Shown in pieces: positions 33,701 through 42,839 of a stretch of DNA of 64,000 bases. The notes beneath the pieces are model-generated. The model ran no database searches, was not told the origin of the DNA, and saw nothing but the letters and a program-made list of their open reading frames with translations. How positions within the stretch are numbered: position 1 is the stretch's first letter; each line of letters begins with the position of its first letter. The translations under genes and the position numbers were made by a program. This DNA comes from Sphagnum compactum. Taxonomy: Eukaryota; Bryophyta; Sphagnopsida; Sphagnales. The DNA is taken from the NCBI GenBank assembly GCA_965153455.1, contig OZ234495.1, positions 23,308,875 through 23,372,874 of the forward strand. Direction: 5' to 3'.

Positions 33701-34303
33701 TCTCCACTTGCTTGAAAACAGCTGGGATGATTCAAGCTCGTTTCCTACCTGATCTCGCAGTGTTCGATTGTTTTGCAGGCCCTCAGATTATGATGCAGCG
33801 AGTAGACCAGATCAAACTTGGATCGACAGTGCAACGGATGAGTCCGAGTCGTAGGCAGCAGAAGGTAGAGGAAAGAGCAGGAAACTTGAAAGAGAATACT
33901 AGAAAGGAGAAACAATAAAGAAAAACAACCAAAATTAAAAAGTAAATCACACAGATTGCTTGCTGTTGGTGCAGTTGGTCAGACTTGGCCAACCCTGGTT
34001 CGATTCCAAGAGCAATCAAAGTTTTCTTTGTATTTTGTTTGTTTCTGATTCATTTGTCGTTTACCTATTTATTTTACCATCATTTTTCGTTTTTTTCACG
34101 CCCCAGGGGGCTGCTCGCACCCTGGAATTAATATATATATAATTATAATATATATTTGAGCGTTTTGCCTTTTCGCATTTACACCGTAGAATTAATTAAT
34201 TTTGTTTGTTTCACATTTCGCACTTCCCCCCTCAATTTTTTATTTTTTTTCATAGTACCCCTAAAATAATTAATATTGGTGTGAAACGAGCGCAACGGTA
34301 CGG
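30769..34303 (+). mobile_element. Tc1/mariner-pogo-like DNA transposon (3,535 bp)
   Basis: The element lies between TA dinucleotides (30767-30768 and 34304-34305) that restore a normal 72-bp repeat unit when it is removed, a clean proof of the TA target duplication. The 26-bp terminal inverted repeats match at 22 positions: TCGTATCGCCGCGCTCGTTT on the left and CCGTACCGTTGCGCTCGTTT on the right strand, both followed by CACACC. Inside is a DDE-type transposase gene (31096-33382). The 3' part (33383-34250) is non-coding or carries alternative terminal exons. It includes an AT-rich patch (34120-34290) with AATTAATTAATT words that resembles the 30800-30860 subterminal region. Confidence 0.93.
31096..33382 (+). 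pseudogene. DDE_1 (pogo/Tigger-like) transposase, one in-frame stop, two exons
   Basis: Exon 1 runs from ATG 31096 to 32911 in one frame, with a single TAG at 32572-32574. A phase-1 intron (TCTG|GTAAGA to TTACAG|G) leads to exon 2 at 33267-33382, giving about 644 codons. The N-terminus is Lys/Glu-rich with an AT-hook-like KRPVGRPKMK. The DDE core shows VVNSDQTGVHLKPFSERTYE (first Asp), MIWLIDCWSVHISAEF (second Asp) and FVPANCTSKLQVMDV (third Asp). That is the DDE_1 pattern. The C-terminus is acidic (EEMELDDEADLADWEAD). The frame and similarity continue straight through the TAG, so it looks like one recent nonsense change. The exon at 33779-33852 (reading PSDYDAASRPDQTWIDSA after TTTTGCAG) might be an alternative 3' exon. 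Confidence 0.85.
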
Positions 34304-34760
34304 TAGTTCTTTTCCAACCCCACCCATTACAACTGGAACTGGCAAAAATCTTTCTCACACCCAAGTTTTCGTTACTAGTTCTTTTCCAACCCCACCCATT
34401 ACAACTGAAACTAGCAAAAATCTTTCTCACACCCAAGTTTTCGTTACTTGTTCTTTTCCAACCCCACCCATTACAACTGAAACTGGCAAAAATCTTTCTC
34501 ACACCCAAGTTACTTGTTCTTTTCCAACCCCACCCATTACAACTGAAAGTGGCAAAAATCTTTCTCACACCCAAGTTTTCGTTACTAGTTCTTTTCCAAC
34601 CCCACCCATTACAACTGAAACTGGCAAAAATCTTTCTCACACCCAAGTTTTCGTTACTAGTTGTTCTCCTACCCCACCCATACAACTAAAACTCGCAAAA
34701 ATCTTTCTCACACCCAAGTTTTCGTTACTAGTTCTTTTCCAACCCCACCCATTACAACTG
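34304..34760. repeat. 72-bp minisatellite, right part
   Basis: About 6.5 units of the same 72-bp repeat, starting at 34306, 34378 and 34450. One unit is shortened by 6 bp near 34510, and further units run to the break at about 34760. Because 72 is a multiple of 3, both strands appear open for long stretches, but this is repeat arithmetic rather than a gene. Confidence 0.95.
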
Positions 34761-35008
34761 AAACTGGGACTGTGAGTAGGTGGGAGACTACTAATAGCAA
34801 CCCACTTGGACGAATCAAACTATCTACCCAATCAGAAACAGGCTGTAGTCAATAAATACGATTTCACTGTGTTTATTACACTGGTCCAGGGCTCTGAATC
34901 GCTGTGAAAGTTTTTGAGCGTTTCCAGTGGATTCACTGGATTGGACTCAGTAACCTGATTCAAGATTTCCAGTGCAGGTTCACATACTGAGCGTTGGTGG
35001 AGATGCTC

Positions 35009-35694
35009 TTACAATAGTAGCTGGAACTGAGCGTTGATAGACCTGTCTAGAATCAACAAGACAGGCATTACCATTGATACAAAGGCTGTACAGAAAAGCT
35101 CAGTGATTGAATTTCTATGCATCCAATGAAGCTCATTCTGTCTGAGTTGCTTGGAAAAACCAGATTTTTTCTTTTGTTGTAATGGAATTCAAGATGTCTT
35201 AGAGCTTTCCAGTTTACTGCATAGAATGATATAATCATTTTCAGGTCAGGGGAAGTCAAAGTATTACTCTCCCTCATCCTCCTATTGTTTCATCGATATC
35301 CCCAAATAAAGTGCTTCGTTTTGGTGAATTTTTGGTACTTTGCAAAAGACATTTTGAGAAAACTTTGGGAGAACCTGCACTTAAACTGTAAAACCTGTTT
35401 TTCCAGCAAAAAGTTGCCACATTTGCAAAATCAAAAAATTGGAAAAAAAAAGGGGAGGATCTTCCAAATTACAATCCCATTAACCAGGCCGCAAATCCAC
35501 CTTCATTGCTGTATGAAGAAACAGATGTCTGACAAATGGAAACGAATAACCAAGCATGAAACAAACATTCTTCCTCGATTGCACACAACTTGCAACAACT
35601 ACACTTTCTCTTCTTGCTAGAGCTTCAATTATTCTTAAAGGAGAGGGATTTGCTGAGCAGAGAAAGTGATACCAGAGAGACCGAGGTCAAAAAC
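35009..35694. other. Short interval between mobile elements, no gene recognised
   Basis: No coding region is supported. A second copy of the word ACTGAGCGTTG(G/A)T at 35027-35040 repeats part of the adjacent Harbinger-like terminus. Confidence 0.4.
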
Positions 35695-35991
35695 CAGTGT
35701 TAGGTGGTTAATTAGCATGTGTAACTACAGTTCTAAAAAATCAGTTCTGGTATATAACCGTTGTTCTCAAAAATTGAACAAATCAAGTAACCAACCAGAA
35801 ACCTGCTGATTCTTTACTGGTTCTTTCACAAAAACTGCAGGTTCTTAACAGTTTTGAAATAACTAGGACTGGTGGTTCTTTGATTATGATTTTCGTTCAA
35901 AGAACCAGAGCCAGCAGCTCTCTGATTCTGAAATATTAAAAAAGCCAGAACCCAATTGTTCTTTGAAAATTCAAATGACCACACAACACTG
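35695..35991. mobile_element. hAT-type MITE (297 bp)
   Basis: The ends are CAGTGTTAGGTGGTTAATT and, reverse-complemented, CAGTGTTGTGTGGTCATTT. The flanks are GTCAAAAAC (35686-35694) and GTCAAAAC (35992-35999), an 8-bp duplication with one extra A on the left. CAGTG termini with an 8-bp duplication indicate hAT. The interior is rich in AACCAG/CTGGTT words in both orientations. Confidence 0.75.
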
Positions 35992-38900
35992 GTCAAAACA
36001 GTGAATCTGACTTTGGAACATAACACAGTATTTCCATACGAGTACTATCTACTAGATAGAGGGAAAGACAGAGCTCAATACAATGCAACACAACACAACA
36101 CAAGTATAGCTCATCGATGCATCTAGCAGCATGCAGGTGAGTCACAGATTTTTTGCCAACCTCATTTAGGAGAAAACATTAGGCCATTTTCTCACTCCTC
36201 GACAATATGGTTCAAGATCTACTTGAAGCAAAACAGCAGAAGTTCAAGAGTGCTCCTGGCTACTGCAAGTTCAAACATATTTTGTAGCATGCAAATCAGT
36301 ATGGTGTTACTCAAGGGCAGTCTTCATGGAAAACCCTAACAAAGCATGTGCATTCTAATGGCTTTTGTGATGGAAGCACTTACTAGTTTTGTGCATCAAC
36401 ATCTCAGGGGTGAAAGTACTTTGAAACATCAACTGCCTTCTGTACATCACAGCTCCAGGGGAATACACATTGTCTGGCATTACGGTTTTCATTGCCTACT
36501 CACAATTCATCACCATTCTAGTGCAAGTACTGTGAACAAGACTGAAAGTGATTCTAAATCCACAACTGTGCTGGAGTTTTTGTGGTCTTTGTTGTTAATT
36601 AGGAACCTTCTGAAAAAGCACAAACTTCAAGGATTACAAAGAACAACATGGCAAGCTTACCCGTGCCCTAAACCTTTCCAAGATCATTGAATGCTCTTTG
36701 GCATACTGTCATGTACCAGATTTAGAAAATAACTCCTGCCTATTATTGAGAAGAGACCATAGAAACACCCCAAAAAAAAGTCCTGGTTGCTTTCCTTGCT
36801 ACAAAGGAGAACTGACTACCATATGGACTTTGGGGGCAACCTGATTCTCACAGAAAGAGGGGATCACCATCCACCCATTTGCAAACATCAGATGACCTGC
36901 AGCAGAGATCCAACCTCAACAGCAAACAACTTCTATACCTGCTGAAAAACCACACAACTTCATTGTGATGTGCAAATGGGCTACCTGTTGGTAAAAAATG
37001 CAAGGATACAATCTCTCGCTTTGGCTTCACCTCTCTGCCCTATCTCTGGGCCATTTCAAAGACACCAGAATTTCCTGAGTACAGCAACAGATGCACTATC
37101 TCCACTTTAGAACAAACAGATTGTCTTGGAACACATCCTTTAGCATCAAAGGAACCTAGCTCCAGTTCACACCTTTGACAACCATACCCTCCTGTGTACA
37201 CCTGCAGGTTTTGGTCATGAACAACACGGCCAGAAACTTATCTTCCACTCTGCAGTGCTTCGTTCTTACAGGATCTCACTTCTTGTAGAAAACAGGAAAA
37301 AGCACCACCAGCCAGAGACATGAAAAGCTTTGACTTTCGCATCAAACCAAAAAAAATTCCACACATTGAGACAAACACTCCAAACCTCTCAGGATAGCCC
37401 TGATGGTGCAGCAACCACATAACATCTTTAAAACTGCAGCCAAAAGAAAAAAAAGCAGGTGTAAAATATCACCAGGATTGGGTGAAATAAAACCCATTGG
37501 TGCCTGATGACAAACCCTCAGAGCACAAAGCTTTGGGAGATCGGGCACAAGATTTTCACTGTCCTCAATTTGATGTGAAGTGGAAACAAAGGCCGGCAGA
37601 AAAGAACCCAGGCACACCATGGTTGCATGCCCTACATCTAATTTTGATATCTCAGCTCAGCACCCAATTCCTGGAAAGCAAAGCCTATACTGGGCTACAA
37701 ATCACCTCTTTTAATACCAAGCACTCACACACCTGCAAAACTAGCTCACAGAACCTATGGCCAGAAACTTATTTTCTACTTCCACCTCACAAGATTTTTC
37801 TTAGCTGCAGCAAAGCAAGGCAAAGCACCACCAGCTACAAATATCAGATGCTTTGAACTATCACCAGAAAGCCTCCCAACACACCCCAAACCCACAAAAC
37901 CTGTAAAATCCTCGAACATGAAAGCATAGAAATCCAAAGAAAACCCTTCAATCTTGCCCAAAAGGAAACAAATTCCTCTAAGCAAGCAAGTGCGGAACAT
38001 ACCTCCAAAATAGCTTGCAATTGTGCTGATCTACTTGATCTTTTCCTCTGGTCCAATCCATCACATAACCCTCAAAAGCCATCAAATATAGATCAAATGC
38101 CCACACAAACAAAGAAACAAGATGACCCATCTCCTCCTCAGAAAAAAGAAACTTGTACTTGTCCCTCTGTGCCATCAGTTAGTGCCAACATGATGTGTTA
38201 TTGATTTGGGTCCAGATTTGTAGCCCATGATCAGTCTGGTACAACAATCACAAAGAGAATGGGTGGAAAAAGAGAATAAAATACCTCAGGGCCCAATAAA
38301 TATACCTTCAAAACACAAAGCATTTGGAGAACAGAATCAACAGATACAACATTTGCAAACAAGTGCAAACAAAACCCACTAGAAATGAAGCCCTCCAAAA
38401 CCAATGGCAGCATGTGTTTGACACATACTCTTTAAGCTCTCCTTTTTCACCATCAATTCTCTTCCAATGTTTGGCATGGATTAAATATTCTGGTTGATGT
38501 TTTTGTGAAGCCTAATAACATTCACACGCCTAGTCTTATTGTGCATGTATAATAAACTCCCTAGAAGAATTTAGGAGGATGTCTTGCAATCAAAATATGT
38601 TACATGCACTATTTTCTTCATGTACAGAAACACTTGAATAAACAAACATGCATTCACATGAATAGTTATCCAACATCTATATGGGTTATATAAGAGTGAA
38701 AAATTTCCTCACCAAGTATACTATGATATTTATGATTTGAATACCTTTTGTGTACTAGAATGCCCTAAAGAACTACTACATGTACCATTGGATTAAAGTA
38801 GTTGTTTTGAAAATAACTAAAATTATTGAATACATTGTGAGAACTGAAAAGGGGTCTGAGTTGTATTGTGTATTGTGTATAATACGTGAGAATATACGCA

Positions 38901-39239
38901 TATTAATACGTATGTGTATACGAGATAGATACGTCAGCTGCTTGTTGCCTATATGGGAGTGGCCACTTCACGGCACACGTTTGTGCACTTGGCCTGGCAG
39001 GATTTGCAGCGAAGCAAAAATCCCAAGTGCAAGGTGCTTTCTTCTGCCTGCCGGCCTAATAAGGTTCCTAGAATTGTCCACAAACCCATTTGTTTTCTTC
39101 CTTTTCTTTTGGCCTTGCACATGCAAATTCACCACAACTTCTTCTATACAGAAATCTGAGTTTTCTTGTCGACAGAACCTCCGATCTTGTTCAAAAAACC
39201 CAATGTAAATTAGAGCTCCATTATCTGCGAGTGTACTGG

Positions 39240-39242
<3 letters not shown>
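35992..39242. other. Interval with duplicated segments, one candidate exon
   Basis: Two parts resemble each other: 37229-37330 and 37760-37850 share GGCCAGAAACTTAT and AAAGCACCACCAGC(C/T) in the same order about 0.53 kb apart. The words ACAAAGC(T/A)TTGGGAGA-like near 37525 and 38315 also recur. A candidate minus-strand exon at 38003-38175 is listed separately. From 38420 to 39242 the DNA is AT-rich and is probably the promoter of the small Cys-rich protein gene. Confidence 0.35.
38003..38175 (-). CDS. Possible first exon of an unidentified minus-strand gene
   Basis: The minus strand reads ATG and then 57 codons (MAQRDKYKFLFSEEEMGHLV, then FDLYLMAFEGYVMDWTRG and HNCKLFWR) before a strong donor GGAG|GTATGTTC. 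The composition is protein-like and the donor is good, but I do not recognise the family. I could not build a convincing second exon from the stop-rich sequence below 38000. It could be a gene fragment, a pseudogene or chance. Confidence 0.25.

Positions 39243-39274
<32 letters not shown>
39243..39274 (+). repeat. (GA)16 microsatellite in the 5' leader
   Basis: Sixteen uninterrupted GA units end 1 nt before the first ATG (39276) of the small Cys-rich protein gene. GA/CT tracts in plant leaders are bound by BBR/BPC GAGA-binding factors, so it may be regulatory. It may equally be simple slippage. Confidence 0.95.
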
Positions 39275-39275
<1 letters not shown>

Positions 39276-39277
<2 letters not shown>

Positions 39278-39695
39278 GCTTGTTCGCAGGAAGAAATATA
39301 GAAAGGGGCGAATGGCTCAGGGATACCCAGTGCCAGTGCAAGGAGTACATGAAGGTGAAGCAGCAGCGGCGGCAGCAGGAGGAGGACAGTATGTGCAACC
39401 TGGGAGACCTGATGGATTTCAACAAGGATACAACAATAATTACATGTACCCACAACAGCAGATGGGAGCTGGAGGATCAGCAGCAGCAGGAGGAGGAGGA
39501 GCCCCGGGAGCATATAACCCTAACCCTGCAGCAGCGCCTCATGGGTACTACTCCAACTACTACTGTTCGCAGCATCCGGATGCCAGGAGACAGAGGAACG
39601 GTGTAGCCGCTCTACTGGCGTCTCTGGCTGCTCTTTTTGTTTGCTGCTGGTGTGTCACTTGGCCTTGCCATGGACCCTGCTGCTGTGGTTGCTGA
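39276..39695 (+). CDS. Small Gly/Ala/Tyr-rich protein with Cys-rich C-terminal tail (CYSTM-like)
   Basis: A single-exon frame of 139 residues starts at ATG 39276; a second Met at 39312 (MAQGYPVPVQGVHEG) may be the true start and would give 127 residues. The middle is low-complexity (Gly/Ala/Gln/Tyr, for example NNNYMYPQQQMGAGGSAA). The C-terminus is a hydrophobic stretch followed by clustered cysteines: ALLASLAALFVCCWCVTW, then PCHGPCCCGC. This resembles CYSTM proteins, small tail-anchored membrane proteins linked to stress tolerance, but the spacing is not textbook. The upstream frame lacks stops to 39090, so an N-terminal extension by splicing is possible. Confidence 0.65.
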
Positions 39696-42542
39696 AGAAA
39701 CAATGGCAACAATACCGCACTCATGTATATATACTAGACAACTGGCAACTTTGTTATAGCAACAAATTTCAGCCTGAATTTAAGGGGAGAGGCTGAGAGT
39801 TTTTATGGACCAACTTTGATTATGTGTTGTTATGTAGCAAAGTCAAGCTTCACCACTCAGGGCAATGTTCTCGAGCTGGTGCATGTTGTGTGATGTTGTG
39901 GAGCTATGACAGCAGCAGCAGCAGCAGCAAGGGATTCTTTGCTACCCATTTCTTCGGATTTGTAAACGGGCTTTGAAAGCTCCAGGCTTGTCTAAGAGCA
40001 AGCTGCAATCTGGATAAAGCTGCACTTGTGTGTATTAGTGATTTTTTTGGTTTTGCCCAAATTCTGCTGTATTACAGTCAATGGCACAATACTTCACAAA
40101 TTGCAAGGTTATGATGATCATGCTCTAGCAAGTGGTTGAAGTTCCTGCAATTTGAGCATGGCAATATGCATATGCAGTGGCCCCATAATGATTGAGTCAT
40201 GTGGTAACATTTGTAGAGTCTTTATGTTGTCCAATTTATGGGTGGGGATGAGGCAACAATTAACGCTCCATTACAAATCCAAACAGTGGTAGAGGCCTGA
40301 ATACGGTGTGTGGGTGAAGATGTTCTGAGCTAGAAAAGACAGATTGGATTCATGTCTAAGCATGTTGAAGGGAGGAGGACAAAGTTGGCTACACAAGGGG
40401 TTGTGGCAGGGAAGTGGTAATATTCCACACATTTTCTCCATTCTGAGAGTGAGGTTTTGTACATGTGCTTTGAATAGGAACCCATGTTGAAGCAATTCAT
40501 TAAAGGAATCTATTAACAAGCAGGAATTCAATCAACTTTATATTGTCCTACATTTGCTTAGAGAGGAATCTTGATGATTGGTTATGAGTCAATGAGATTT
40601 CTCTTCAAACAATTTAATTTTAAAAGCATTCCAAAAAGATATTGTTTTGGTAATTATGGATAGTCAAATTGCAATTTGAGTTCACAATGTGGTTCTTAAA
40701 GCTATTAGGTAAGATATCTAAGGTGCTAACTATGTGAGTGTTGCATACGATGAAATTGCTAGCATAGATAATCAATCTTGGCTTATTGTTCACATTTGTG
40801 GTGATGTAGGATTAGAAGCAGGCTCCAATTTTATTGACCTTAAAAAACAATTGTTCATGGAATAAGGGCTGATGCTATGACACATCTCATACATCAATCT
40901 TTGATCCTACAAGGAAGAATGTTTGAGGAAAGCTTAGCACCTTGGAGATTTGTTTGTTTTGGAGCATACACGGCAAATGCTTTCCAAGACATGAGGATTG
41001 GAGTGGTATTTCAAAGTCAAGAGAAGCATGCACTCTTCATGGTAGGCATGCATTACATAGCGCCCATGGTTCACCACTTTAATTCGGTAGTCTAGATCCT
41101 ATTCGGCAAGCTTAGTGTATTCTTTAGGTTGCAAGAGATGTGACAATTATTGCATTCTTAGTTCTCAAACAATCTGAATAGACATTTGAAGTTCTAGAAT
41201 TGCCTACTTTAATGGAGAGCAAAGGAAACCAAATGTGTAGAATGTGAATTTGTATTAGCATGGATTTGCCATGCTCTTGCTTGCCAAATGAATGATGGGA
41301 GAATAGCATCAAGTTAAGAGAAATTGAGGATTCATCAACATTTGTGTGTCCTTCATGAAACCAATTTTTTTGTCACATCTTGATTTGATTGTGCATATAC
41401 TTTACACACCAAAAAAATTCACATTAGGAAGCTTCCCTTATGCCAATATTATCTTGTTATGGGAAGAAACCAAAAAGCATTCAAATGCACATAATGCATA
41501 AGAGCATTGTTGGTTTTAGTGGCAAATGTTTGTTGTTGTTTTTTGTATTTCTAAGTTTGGGAATGTGTGTGGCCTTAGCTACATATGAATGGTAAATTTA
41601 ATGTGAATAATTTTATTTTTTTAGTAGGTTGTGAATTTTGTGTAATCAAAAATTTAAGCTAGTTTTTTATATTAAGAAAATCAAAACCAAAACTTGGCCA
41701 AAAAATTTTCAACTTAAGAGCCAAAATTTAACAATGTTTTTTGAATATATATAGACCATAAAGGTAGCCAATTTTGGCGATTGCAACAAGATTACTACTT
41801 CTTGCATGCAACCTACACAAAAGTTCCATTCATGTAAGGGCAGGTAACGTAAATGTCTTTTTTGTGTCGGGCATGTGGTTGGGCAGAACACCGTAAATGT
41901 GTTTTATGCTCTGGACATGAGGTTGGGCAGGTACCATAAAGTTTTTAGCTGCCAGATTTCAGGAAGGGCAGGTACCTTAATTGTGTGCTGGGCGGGTATT
42001 TTATTTTGTTAATAACCGCCAATTCCGGTTATTTTTTGTTTAAACTTTTTAGAAATCAGAGAACCGTTGATTCTGGCTTCTGGAAGAGAATGAATCAACA
42101 AAAGAAGCGCCGGTTCTGTCACCAGCTGTTTTCACAGAAGAACCGGCGGATATTAATGCGGTTATTTGAGTTTTCAATTTGTCGAGAACCGCGGTTGTTG
42201 TATACATATCAGAAGGGGTTATTTGAGTTTTCAATTTGTCGAGAACCGCGGTTGTATGCATATCAGAAGGGGTTATTTGAATTTTTCAATTTGCTGAGAA
42301 CCGTGGTTGTCTACCTATCAAGAAGGGGGGGTGAGGTTCTTTGATTTTTCTGACGACCGTGAGGTATGAGCCGGAGGAACATGGTTTGATAACCTCCGGG
42401 GGCCAATTCCGGTTTCTAATAACCGCCCAGAGCTAGCTGGCGGTTACCACTTGACCACCCAGCCAGCAGCCTGAAATTGTACTTACAGCCCAGGCAGTTA
42501 CCACCCAGCGGCCGTCCTTCCGCTTTGCCCTAGTTTCCAGCG
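39696..42542. other. 3' flank of the small protein gene, AT-rich interval and ACINUS promoter
   Basis: No further gene is supported. The open frame at 40877-41095 has no known motif. The sequence at 41214-41258 reappears at 60525-60569 (see findings). A repeat-rich block at 41835-42325 lies before the ACINUS leader. Confidence 0.45.
41835..42325. repeat. Two blocks of short imperfect tandem repeats upstream of ACINUS
   Basis: Block one (41835-42000) repeats GGGCAGGTACC(A/T)TAA-like words about every 50 bp, four times. Block two (42162-42325) repeats GTTATTTGAGTTTTCAATTT followed by GAGAACCGCGGTTGT three times with 54-57 bp spacing. In the same area AACCGCCAATTCCGGTTA at 42013 has an inverted partner near 42402 (CCAATTCCGGTTTCTAATAACC), which hints at a decayed hAT-like element. 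Confidence 0.65.
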
Positions 42543-42839
42543 CTCGCAAGAAACTCACTGCGAGGAGGAGAGGACGAAGACGACGAGGAAGAAGAAAGAC
42601 GGAGCCGAGAACTCGGGATTTGTGGCCTGAAAAGCAAGAGATTCAGGGCGGGGGAATTGGGTTGTGGTCAGTACGGGAATTGGGTTGGTAATGCATTGCA
42701 CTTGCGGGATTGAACTTAAGCAGGAATTGGAGGGTTTGGAGAAGAAGTTCTGGGAAGAAGAAGAAGAAGAAGAAGAAGATAGGTGGGTGACGGATAGCCG
42801 GTCTCCTAGAGTGTTTCGGTTGCAGCAGCAGCAGCAGCA

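Larger units (their letters stand above)
30556..35008. mobile_element. PIF/Harbinger-like element with internal minisatellite, itself interrupted
   Basis: The terminal inverted repeats are GAGCATGTCCACCAAC (30556) and, reverse-complemented from 35008, GAGCATCTCCACCAAC. The similarity continues to about 29 bp with 4 mismatches. Both ends are flanked by TTA (30553-30555 and 35009-35011), the target duplication of PIF/Harbinger elements, and GAGCATCTCCA-type termini are common in plant MITEs. The interior is largely a 72-bp tandem array. Subtracting the transposon at 30769-34303 leaves about 0.9 kb, a non-autonomous size. No Harbinger transposase is encoded. Confidence 0.8.

Noticed and set aside
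34206-34775. Long open frames on both strands with 24-residue repeats (PTPPITTETGKNLSHTQ and NENLGVRKIFASFSCNGWGW types)
   Set aside because: They are produced by a 72-bp minisatellite whose period is a multiple of three. There is no start context, splice signal or unique domain.
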